DNA from: M3007 sp046160625
Lineage (GTDB): Bacteria; Bacteroidota; Bacteroidia; Chitinophagales; Saprospiraceae
Reading direction: 5' to 3'
NCBI GenBank assembly: GCA_046160625.1
Contig: JBJXGZ010000118.1
Span: 124,001-188,000 of the forward strand
DNA: 64,000 nucleotides
The notes beneath the pieces are model-generated. The model saw only the letters and a program-made list of their open reading frames with translations. It was not told the origin of the DNA and did not search any database. Shown here piece after piece: positions 23,373 through 32,400 of the stretch. A program made the position numbers and the translations under genes. Position 1 is the stretch's first letter. Each line of letters opens with the position of its first letter.

Positions 23373-26300
23373 TCACTCCTTACTCCAAGGTGCCGCATTC
23401 CGCTTTTTCCCGCTCAAAAACAGGTACATCGCCGGAATGACAAACAAGGTGAGCACAAGAGAGAACAACAGTCCGCCCACTACCACCACACCGAGACCGA
23501 TACGGCTGGTACTCGCCGCGCCCAGGGAAAGCGCAATCGGCAAAGCACCAAGCGCTGTGGCCAGCGTAGTCATGAGGATCGGGCGCAGGCGGGCCTGGGC
23601 AGCTTCCCAAACAGCCTCTCTTTTGGGCATTCCCGAATCGCGTTTTTGGTTGGCAAATTCGACGATCAAAATCCCGTTTTTTGTTACCAAACCAATGAGC
23701 ATGATCATGCCAATTTGGGAAAAGATGTTGAAGGTGTTGCCCGTAATGGAAAGGCTGAGGTATGCACCTGCGATGGCGAGCGGCACGGTAAGCATTATGA
23801 TCAGCGGGTCGCGAAAACTCTCAAACTGTGCTGCTAGAATAAGGTAAATGAGCATGAGCGCCAGCATGAACGCATAGGAAGTGTTGCCGCTGCTCTCGCG
23901 AAAATCGCGGGAAGGGCCGCTAAGGTCGGTCTCGAAAGAACCGTCGAGCACCTTGGCAGCAATGCTGTCCATCACGGCAAGGCCTTCGCCGAGTGTTTTG
24001 CCGGGTGCTGGCGCGGCGCTGATAGTGGCTGATTTGTAGCGGTTGTGATGGTAAAGTTGTGGTGGATTGCTGGTTTCTTCGAAGCGCACGATATTGTCGA
24101 GTTGTACCATTTCGCCTCGGTTACTACGTACATAAAGTGCGGCAAGATCGAGCGGTTCGTCGCGGTTGGCACGATCCACCTGGCCGATCACCTGATACTG
24201 TCGGCCATTTTGGAGAAAGTAGCCAAAACGCCGCCCGGAAAGCGCGAGTTGCAAGGTTTGGCTCACGTCAAGTACACTCACACCCAATTCTGCTGCTTTC
24301 AGGCGGTCAATGATGACTTGAAGTTCTGGTTTGTTGAATTTCAAATTCACGTCCACATTTGCAAAAACAGGGTTTTTTCGAGCTTCTTCGAGGAATTTTG
24401 GGACGACGGTTTCCAGTTTTTCAAAATCCAAAGTCTGTATCACGTACTGAATGGGCAGTCCGCGCCCAAAGCCAACGGTGATGGTCTCTTCCTGACTGGG
24501 GAACATCCGTGCTTCGGGCATTTTTTTAGTCATGGCCAGCAACTGGTTGTAAACCTGCATTTGGCTACGCGCTCGATCTTGAGGGTCGGTGAGCAACAGG
24601 CTGACGAAGCCCGAGTTGGTACTTCCCGTACCAAAACCAGGTGCTGCAATACCGAATACCATTCTGTGCTCAGGGATCGAGTCCATGACCTTTTTCGAAA
24701 GGCCATAGATGATTCTTTCCATGTTATCGTAGTCTGTACCTTCCGGTGCGGTCACGGTGGTACGGATAATACTGCGATCTTCCAGCGGTGCGAGTTCGCT
24801 TTTAATTGTACCCTGGAAATACCATATCAGCCCAAAACAAGCAGTGAGGATGACCAAACTTATCCATTTAAAGCCCATAAAAGAACGCAGCGCATTGCCG
24901 TACACCCGGTCCATGCCTTTAAAAAAGGGTTCAGTAGCGTGGTAAAATCTGCCGTGCTTTGTGATGTTGCCCCCCAGTTTTACATTCAACACGGGGGTTA
25001 AAGTCAGTGAAACAAAAGCGGAAATCAGCACGGCGCCCGCCACAACAATACCAAACTCCCGGAACAGTCGCCCGGTAAAACCCTGTAGGAAAATGACCGG
25101 GATGAACACCACCGCGAGCGTTATGGACGTGCTTATGACTGCGAAAAAAATCTCCTTGGTGCCTTCTCGCGCGGCCGTCCATTTATCCATACCAGCCTCT
25201 CGTTTTTTGAAAATATTTTCCGTGACCACAATACCATCGTCTACCACAAGACCCGTTGCAAGTACAATGGCGAGCAGCGTTAACACATTGATACTGAAGC
25301 CAAAAAGCCACATCAGGAAGAACGCACCAATGAGTGAAACGGGGATGTCAATGAGCGGTCGGAGTGCAATGATCCAGTCGCGGAAAAACAGGTAAATGAT
25401 AAGCACTACAAGCCCAATGGCGATGAAAAGGGTTTCCGTGACCTCGCTAATGGCTCGGCGCACAAAACGGCTTTTATCAATGCCAACGCTCATCACAATG
25501 TCGGATGGGAGGTCTTTTTGAATCTGTGCGTATCGGCGGTAAAATTCGTCGGTGATCTCCACCCAGTTGCTGCCCGGCTGCGGAATTACCGCCAGCGACA
25601 CACCTTGTACGAGGTTGCGCCGCGCTCCAGTCTCCTCATTATCAGGGCCTAACACGGCCTCGCCAATGTCTTTGAAACGAATCGTGCTGCTGCCAACTTG
25701 CCGGATAATCATTTCGTTGAATTCCTCCTCTGTTTGCAATCGGCCAAAGGTTTTCACCGTCAGTTCAGTCGCATCGCCGCGCAATTTGCCTCCAGGGAGT
25801 TCCACATTTTCACGGTTGAGTGCCGAGAGCACATCTTGCGCCGTGAGTCCGTATGCGCTCATTTTAGCAGGATCCATCCAGAGGCGCATGGAGGGGAGTT
25901 TGGAGCCAAACACATTGACTGCCGAAACACCTGGTATGGTTTGTATTTTCTCGCGAATGACGTTTTCGGCGTAGTCCGAGAGTTCCATGATGCTGCGCGT
26001 ACTGCTCTGAATAGGCACAAACAGGATGGGGTCGCCGCTAGCGTCAGCCTTTGTTACAACAGGTGGCGCGTCAATATCTTGGGGGAGGTTGCGTTGGGCC
26101 TGGCTCACCTTGTCGCGCACGTCGTTGGCAGCCTGCTCGAGGTCCACGCTAAGGTCAAACTCGACGGTGATATTGCTGTTGCCAAGCGCAGAGGAACTGG
26201 AAATGGTTCGAATGCCCGCGATGCCGTTGATGGCGCGCTCAAGCGGTTCAGTTACCTGACTTTCAATGACTTCCGCGTTTGCACCCGTGTAGTTGGTGCG

Positions 26301-26441
26301 CACCGTGATGTTGGGCGGGTCAATGGCGGGGTATTCGCGCACCCCTAGAAAAGTATAGCCCACGACACCAAAAAATATGATGAGGATACTCATCACGGTG
26401 GCGAAGACGGGGCGGCGGAGGGAGAAGTCGGGTAAACTCAT
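23373..26441 (-). CDS. RND-family efflux pump inner-membrane permease (AcrB/MexB-like)
   Basis: 1022 aa from MSLPDFSLRRPVFATVMS at 26441; the longer frame to 26519 is leader repeat. The protein has the RND layout of 12 membrane segments and two large periplasmic loops. The proton-relay residues are present: paired Asp in GLVVDDGIVVTEN (TM4) and Lys in GLVTKNGILIVEF (TM10). It would export drugs, bile-like amphiphiles or lipids using the proton gradient, with an adaptor and an outer-membrane channel. Neither a membrane-fusion protein nor a TolC-like gene is adjacent, which is unusual for this type. Its leader carries a 14-bp direct repeat. Confidence 0.93.
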   Translation of the reverse strand: MSLPDFSLRRPVFATVMSILIIFFGVVGYTFLGVREYPAIDPPNITVRTNYTGANAEVIESQVTEPLERAINGIAGIRTISSSSALGNSNITVEFDLSVDLEQAANDVRDKVSQAQRNLPQDIDAPPVVTKADASGDPILFVPIQSSTRSIMELSDYAENVIREKIQTIPGVSAVNVFGSKLPSMRLWMDPAKMSAYGLTAQDVLSALNRENVELPGGKLRGDATELTVKTFGRLQTEEEFNEMIIRQVGSSTIRFKDIGEAVLGPDNEETGARRNLVQGVSLAVIPQPGSNWVEITDEFYRRYAQIQKDLPSDIVMSVGIDKSRFVRRAISEVTETLFIAIGLVVLIIYLFFRDWIIALRPLIDIPVSLIGAFFLMWLFGFSINVLTLLAIVLATGLVVDDGIVVTENIFKKREAGMDKWTAAREGTKEIFFAVISTSITLAVVFIPVIFLQGFTGRLFREFGIVVAGAVLISAFVSLTLTPVLNVKLGGNITKHGRFYHATEPFFKGMDRVYGNALRSFMGFKWISLVILTACFGLIWYFQGTIKSELAPLEDRSIIRTTVTAPEGTDYDNMERIIYGLSKKVMDSIPEHRMVFGIAAPGFGTGSTNSGFVSLLLTDPQDRARSQMQVYNQLLAMTKKMPEARMFPSQEETITVGFGRGLPIQYVIQTLDFEKLETVVPKFLEEARKNPVFANVDVNLKFNKPELQVIIDRLKAAELGVSVLDVSQTLQLALSGRRFGYFLQNGRQYQVIGQVDRANRDEPLDLAALYVRSNRGEMVQLDNIVRFEETSNPPQLYHHNRYKSATISAAPAPGKTLGEGLAVMDSIAAKVLDGSFETDLSGPSRDFRESSGNTSYAFMLALMLIYLILAAQFESFRDPLIIMLTVPLAIAGAYLSLSITGNTFNIFSQIGMIMLIGLVTKNGILIVEFANQKRDSGMPKREAVWEAAQARLRPILMTTLATALGALPIALSLGAASTSRIGLGVVVVGGLLFSLVLTLFVIPAMYLFLSGKKRNAAPWSKE

Positions 26442-26443
26442 GG

Positions 26444-26474
26444 GATTGATTCGATTGGACGATTGATTCGATTG
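26444..26474 (-). promoter_or_regulatory. Leader direct repeat before the RND gene
   Basis: On the minus strand CAATCGAATCAATC occurs twice with a 3-base spacer and ends two bases before the ATG at 26441, the same arrangement as at 9552-9584. Confidence 0.75.
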
Positions 26475-26519
26475 ATTTTCAAAACGCGAAGATCGAATTA
26501 GGGTTGAAATGATAGACAA

Positions 26520-27986
26520 TTAATCTCCAGAAGATGCAGATTCCCCCCTCCTATTCTTCAAATCAATATTGACCAAAATAGCCGCCGATAAGAAAAACAG
26601 CGAGCCTATTTTGTCGGTTTCCACAAAGTCGTTCATCAGCATCAGAATGTTGATGAGTACAAAACATAGCAAGGCCGACAAAAGTGCGACCCTTGTACTT
26701 CGCTCCCGGGTAAGGTGGTAAACAGATTCCCCTTTCAGCATCACTACCACACAAAAGAGCAGGAAAAAGAGCAGTCCCGGCAGGCCTTGTTCAACAGCCA
26801 CCATCAGAAAATAGTTGTGCGTGCTCGAGCGCTCCGGATTGTCAGAAACATAGGTGCGGAAACTGGTGACCGTATAGTTTTTGTAGTGGGTGTAAAAAGT
26901 AGCAGGGCCAAAACCCAGCAAAGGCCGCTCCTGAATCATATAAGTTGCGGCCACCCAACGGTACACGCGCTCCATGGTGGAGATGTCTTCCAACTTTGTG
27001 GTGGCTTCCAGAAGCCGGTCAAATCGTTGGTGCGAAATAGTTTTTTCGTAGTCAGGGGCAAACAAAAGCCAGTTGTCTCGGGTACCAAGAAAGGTAAAAA
27101 ACAAAGCAAGACCCAAGGCGCCCGCTACCAAAGCGGCTTTCATCAATCGCCAGCGGACTACCCAATAAACACCAATCGTCAGGACCAGCGCACCATACGC
27201 CGCCCGGGTATACGCGAAATAAATGCCCACCAATAAAACCAACACCCCAATGATCAAAAACCACCATGCTCCCGAAAATCGCCTATACCAATAGCTGCCA
27301 TACCAGGCAAAAGGCAGGAAAATTGCCAGCAGACAGGCGTACATTACGTGATTGCGAAAGAAGGGATGCAGGCAACCATTGATGCTCTCGAAAGAAAAAC
27401 CATAACCCGCGTGCCGCCAAATTACCGTGAGCGTAGCAAAAAACAAGGGCACAAAAAACCACCACATCAGTGCTTTGAAATCGCGCTCTGTATTCAGGAA
27501 ACGCGCCGCCCAAAAGTAAAACACTACCACATACCAACCTTTGGCCAACAAGGATTTAAAGGAAATGAGAAAATTTTGAGACGTGGCAACACAAACCGTT
27601 AGCCAAAACAAATGGGCGAAAAGGGCGAGCGTGACAGGGTGGCGGAAAATACGTACATCTACCTGTCGCCAGTTTCGAGAAAACCAGGCCAAACCAGCCA
27701 AAGTAAGCAACCACATCAAAGGTTCGGAAGGCAGATCAGTAGCCAAACCGCCCGGCAACGATACTTCCGTGGAGAGCGGGATGCAGCCCATCATCAGAAA
27801 AAAAACCTTCCGAACATCCACCAACGCCAACCAGATCATTGCCAAACCTGCCGGGAGCAAGGTCAGCCAGGTCATTTCAAACCACAGGCCCGCAAAAATG
27901 GCGAGGAGACTTGTTGCAACAAATGCTGCCACCAGCCGCCCTTGAGGGTGTCCTTTAGGAATTCCTGTTAGCGTTGAAAGTTTCAA
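26520..27986 (-). CDS. O-antigen ligase/polymerase family membrane protein
   Basis: 488 aa with about 11-12 hydrophobic segments and a large extracytoplasmic loop at roughly residues 300-400 containing RPLLGFGPATFYTHY and SSTHNYFLMVAVEQGLPGL, the pattern of the Wzy_C/WaaL ligase domain (the H-N motif in a periplasmic loop). Members polymerise or ligate glycan chains onto lipid A-core, lipids or proteins. The Wzz-like gene lies upstream on the same strand, which supports a surface polysaccharide role. The stop is 78 bases before the RND start, so the two may share a transcript. Confidence 0.87.
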   Translation of the reverse strand: MKLSTLTGIPKGHPQGRLVAAFVATSLLAIFAGLWFEMTWLTLLPAGLAMIWLALVDVRKVFFLMMGCIPLSTEVSLPGGLATDLPSEPLMWLLTLAGLAWFSRNWRQVDVRIFRHPVTLALFAHLFWLTVCVATSQNFLISFKSLLAKGWYVVVFYFWAARFLNTERDFKALMWWFFVPLFFATLTVIWRHAGYGFSFESINGCLHPFFRNHVMYACLLAIFLPFAWYGSYWYRRFSGAWWFLIIGVLVLLVGIYFAYTRAAYGALVLTIGVYWVVRWRLMKAALVAGALGLALFFTFLGTRDNWLLFAPDYEKTISHQRFDRLLEATTKLEDISTMERVYRWVAATYMIQERPLLGFGPATFYTHYKNYTVTSFRTYVSDNPERSSTHNYFLMVAVEQGLPGLLFFLLFCVVVMLKGESVYHLTRERSTRVALLSALLCFVLINILMLMNDFVETDKIGSLFFLSAAILVNIDLKNRRGESASSGD

Positions 27987-28023
27987 GTTTGAAAATTAAG
28001 AGAGGGGTCAAAATTGGGGAATA

Positions 28024-28178
28024 TTTCACGCAAAGTTATTTCACGCAACGCCGCAACGACGCAACGTTTGGTTTTTTAGAAGATTCTCGTTGTGTAAATT
28101 AGCGTTGCGTCGTTGCGTGAAAATTAGCGTTGCGTCGTTGCGGCGTTGCGTGAAATAACCTTGCGGCGTTGCGTGAAA
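28024..28178. repeat. Long inverted repeat with internal tandem words between ligase and Wzz genes
   Basis: The left arm 28024-28066 pairs with 28128-28178, the right arm being longer by an extra GGCGTTGC unit. The word GCGTTGCGTCGTTGCG is repeated in the loop as well. The element lies between two genes on the minus strand that may form an operon. Confidence 0.87.
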
Positions 28179-28188
28179 CATCTTAATA

Positions 28189-29307
28189 CTATTGCAATTC
28201 CTTCCAATTCACGTCCCGGTATGCATCCGCCAAAAATGCCGCAAAAAGCGTAAAAAGAAAAGCCGCCACCACCGCTCCAATCACGATAATGCTACGGCGC
28301 GGGCGGTTTTTCATCAAGGGCGGCTCCGCCATTTCTACCGTTTGAATCGAGGGGATATTGGTATTGTACGCCGCCAGAATCTGGTTGTAGCGTTCTAAAT
28401 CGTAGCTTAATTGCTTACGCGCCTGGTTGTGCAAATCATTAGCCACGGCGACCGCACTAATCCCTTCGTTATAGTCGCGAATGGTGAGGTTATCGCTTTT
28501 GACATTTGGAGAGAGGAGCATTTGGCGCTGACGGACAGCACCTCGAAGGTTGGCTTTGATGTATTCGATGGTATCTAGTGGTATCAGCGGATTTCCATCC
28601 AGTATTTCGAGACGAGCGGTGTTGCGTGCGATGTCTTCTTCTGCCCTTGTGAGTTGTCTGGAGAGCTGATTGCCTTGTTCGCCCCCGCCGTAGATTCTGT
28701 AGCGGTTTTGCACAATGCGCACGCTGTCGCCTAGCCGTGACAGCTCGACGGTCTTTCGCTTCAGGTTTGAATCGAAAGAGGCCAGGAGTTTGGCCTGACT
28801 ATCCTTTGTTAGCCGCTGTGCAATTTCGTCAATTTTCTCACGGGCGGCATTGGCCATATCGGAAGCCAATTGCGGGTCAGTGTCTTCGATGGTCAGTTCG
28901 ATGGCATCATTGCGGTTTTTCTGCACCACATACAGATCTCGGAACCTCAGCCGCGCCCAATACCTGCCTTCGTGGCTCGCCGTATCAATGTCGTAATGCT
29001 TGAACAGCCCAAAACGCCCGATCATGTAATCCACCAGTTCGTTGCTGGCAGCAATTTCCAGGATACGATCCACGTCCTTGTCTGTGCCGAAATACTCGGT
29101 CACCTTGCTCATCCCGCCAAAAATAAGTTCAGGCTTGGAAAGGTCCTGGTTGCTGGGGTAAAAGATGGTGGTGGCCTTGTAATAAGTGTCCATCCACAGT
29201 GCAATACCAATGCTGCCAACGAGCGCGATGAGGCAAGCATTGCGGAGGGCTTTTCTCCATCGGTAAATCGTCCCCAAAACACCGAGGAGGTTGTCGCGGT
29301 TGCTCAT
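28189..29307 (-). CDS. Wzz-like polysaccharide chain-length/co-polymerase protein
   Basis: 372 aa. Two membrane segments (about 23-40, CLIALVGSIGIALWMD, and 340-362, IIVIGAVVAAFLFTLFAAFLAD) enclose a periplasmic, helical domain of about 300 residues. The proline-rich approach to the second segment (AEPPLMKNRPRRS) is the usual Wzz motif. There is no C-terminal tyrosine kinase. It should set the length of a surface glycan made with the neighbouring ligase/polymerase. A TACTTTTG box (29329-29336, minus) precedes its ATG. Confidence 0.87.
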   Translation of the reverse strand: MSNRDNLLGVLGTIYRWRKALRNACLIALVGSIGIALWMDTYYKATTIFYPSNQDLSKPELIFGGMSKVTEYFGTDKDVDRILEIAASNELVDYMIGRFGLFKHYDIDTASHEGRYWARLRFRDLYVVQKNRNDAIELTIEDTDPQLASDMANAAREKIDEIAQRLTKDSQAKLLASFDSNLKRKTVELSRLGDSVRIVQNRYRIYGGGEQGNQLSRQLTRAEEDIARNTARLEILDGNPLIPLDTIEYIKANLRGAVRQRQMLLSPNVKSDNLTIRDYNEGISAVAVANDLHNQARKQLSYDLERYNQILAAYNTNIPSIQTVEMAEPPLMKNRPRRSIIVIGAVVAAFLFTLFAAFLADAYRDVNWKELQ

Positions 29308-29328
29308 AATTGAATTTTAAACAAGGCG

Positions 29329-29336
29329 CAAAAGTA
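29329..29336 (-). promoter_or_regulatory. Putative Wzz-like gene -7 box
   Basis: Minus-strand TACTTTTG matches TAnnTTTG, 22 bases upstream of the ATG at 29307; a T-rich TTTTTTGG lies 15-20 bases before it. Confidence 0.5.
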
Positions 29337-29483
29337 AGAAATCTGGTTGCCAAAAAATGGCCTGAAAATCAAGCCTTGGCAAAGCAACCATTCTTTTCAT
29401 AAGCGCGTCATTGCCCCACTCTTAATCCGCCTGCCGGGCACCAACACCGGTAAATTTATTTGAACCATCCTGCTTTTTTGAAA

Positions 29484-32400
29484 ATGACGAAGAAGAACAG
29501 CCTTCTCGCGGCTATCGCCCTGCTTTCCGTTTGTGCACTGTATGCTTTCGCTTACCCCGAAGTTGTGCGCGAAAACGTGCTTACGATCCTTTTCCCGGAT
29601 GGCGAACGGCCATTAGCAGTAGGCAGTGGCAGTCGGCAGTTGCAGTCTGCAGCACCCAATACTGCCCAGAGCCTACTGCCCCTGCCAACTGCTACTGCTA
29701 CTACTACTGCTGCCACTCCCCCCGACACCTTCCCTCCCCTGAGCGAGCGTTACGACGATTTTATCAATGCTGGTGGCAGCAACCCCGTAGACCTGCGCGA
29801 CCCAAAGGCCATTGATCGGCAAGTAGAATACGACGCGGCCTCTAATATGTATATCATCACCGAGCGGATTGGCGAGGATTTTTACCGCGCGCCTACTTAC
29901 ATGACCTTTGATGAATACGTGCAATGGCGCGACGACCAGCAGCAACGGGAATATTTCGACCGGCTCCAAGGTGTGGTTTCCGCAGATGGCAAAAGTGCAG
30001 ACGGTACATTAGACCCTGTGTCAAAATTCAATTTCAAAACCTCGCTCATTGATCGCCTTTTTGGTGGCACCAATGTAGACATCAAGCCGCAGGGTAATAT
30101 CAACCTGACTTTTGGATACGACTGGCAGAAAATACAAAACCCTATCCTGACCCTTCGTCAGCAAACCAACGGGAACTTCGATTTTGACATGGACATCAAC
30201 ATGAGCGCCCAGGGAAAAATCGGGGAAAAACTTAACCTCAACTTCAATTACAATACGCAGGCGACCTTCGATTTTGACAATCAGATGAAGATCAACTACG
30301 ACACGAAGGGATTTTCTGAAGACGAGATTATCCAAAACGTAGAAGCCGGCAACGTATCCATGCCCCTCCGCTCCAACCTGATCAAAGGAGCACAAAACTT
30401 GTTTGGCATCAAGACAGAAATGAAATTCGGCCACCTGCGCACTACCCTTGTGGCAAGCCAACAGCGTTCCAGACAACAAAGCATCAAAATTCAAGGCGGC
30501 TCCCAGGTGCAAACCTTTGAGAAGCCGATTGACGAATACGACGAGAACCGCCACTTTTTTATCAGCCAGTGGAACCGCAACGAGTTTGAACCGGCAATGA
30601 AATGCCTTCCAGTGCCGCAGTCGCTTTTCAACATCACCCGTATGGAGGTGTGGATCACGAACGACAAACAAGAGTTTCAAAATACCCGTGACGTATTGCC
30701 GCTCACCGAATTGGCAGAACCCGACTCGGTCAGAGATGATTGGAAAATTCCTGTCCCCCCAGGCAGAGACATCACTGGCAAAGGGCTTCCGGCCAACCAA
30801 AACAACAAGATTTACAGCACTATTTTATCTGAACTAAGCAATGACTCTACGTTGCGCTTTAGCGATCAGGTAGTGAGCAGACTCACCGGGCCAGTTTTCC
30901 AACTAAGGCAGATCAGGGATTTTGAAAAAATGAATGCCCGCCTGCTTTCTTCTCAAGAATTCACCTATCACGATCAACTCGGCTTTATCAGCATTAACCT
31001 CAACGTACAGCCCGACCAGGTAGTGGGTGTGGCGCTTTCGTATACCTACAACGGTGTGCCGTACAAAATCGGCGAATTTTCGGACGAGGTGCCCAAGAAA
31101 AGTTCAGTTGACACCCTGAAAACCAACGTGCTTTTCTTGAAAATGCTGAAAAGCACTACGGCCAACGTCCGGTATCCCATTTGGGACCTGATGATGAAAA
31201 ACGTGTACGCGGTGGGTACAGCCAACGTGGATCCGCAAGAATTCCGATTTGATGTTTACTACGAAGATCCGGGCAAGGGACAAAAGCGTTTTCTCGATGG
31301 CCCGCTTATTCCTGCCGGTTTGAGAAGCCGCCCTTTGCTTCAGGTTTTCAATCTTGACAACCTCAACCTGCAAGGCGATCCTGGCCCCGATGGCATTTTT
31401 GACTTTGTACCGGGCCTAACCATCAATCTGCGATCGGGGCGTATTATGTTCCCCGTGCTGGAGCCGTTTGGCAGTGATCTGTACGGCAAAATTGTAGAGG
31501 CAAATGGCGCTCCCTATCCCCCAATAGATTCGGCCAAATTTTTTAACCAGTTGATCTACCAGCAACTATACGACAGCACCACGTTTGTGGCGCGGGAATA
31601 CCAGCATTTGAACCGATTCATGTTGCGTGGTACTTACAAATCGAGCGTCTCGTCAGAAATCTCCCTCGGTACGTTCAACCTGCCTCCTGGTTCGGTGCGT
31701 GTCACCGCAGGCGGATCACCGCTGCGCGAGGGTATTGATTATTCGATTGACTATAACATCGGTAAGGTGCGCATCCTGAACGATGCGATCCTTCAATCAG
31801 GGCAGAGTGTGAACGTCAGTTTTGAAGACAACACGTTTTTTGGTTTCCAAAGTCGAAGTATGATTGGGGCGCGTTTTGACTATGCGTTCAACAAAGACTT
31901 GAACGTCGGAGCCACATTTATGAATTTGTTCGAGCGCCCGCTCACCCAAAAAGTAAACTTTGGCGACGACCCTATCAACAACAAGGTGTACGGCCTCGAT
32001 TTTAGTATTTCAAAAGATGCACCCTGGCTCACCAAACTTATTGACAGACTCCCGCTCATATCCACCAAAGAGGCTTCTACTATCTCGGCACAGGCCGAGG
32101 TAGCGGTGTTACAACCGGGCCACAACCGCGCCGTAAACCAAGGGGGCGACAAAGGTGGCACTGTGTATATTGATGATTTTGAGGGAAGTACGGCCAATAT
32201 TCCACTTACCAACCAATTCAACCAATGGATCATTGCATCTGTGCCTCGGGACGATGATAATGCGCTCGTAAAGCTGTTCCCCGAATCTGACCCGACCAAT
32301 ACTTCGCTTTCATTAGGCGCAAACCGCGCGGGACTTTCCTGGTTTATCTCCGACCCCAGTGCACGCGACGGAAACGACAATGTGGATCCGTACACACGCC

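Noticed and set aside
24045..25001. Long antisense frame of 318 codons opposite the RND gene
   Set aside because: The RND frame is unmistakable and the antisense product has no recognisable features.
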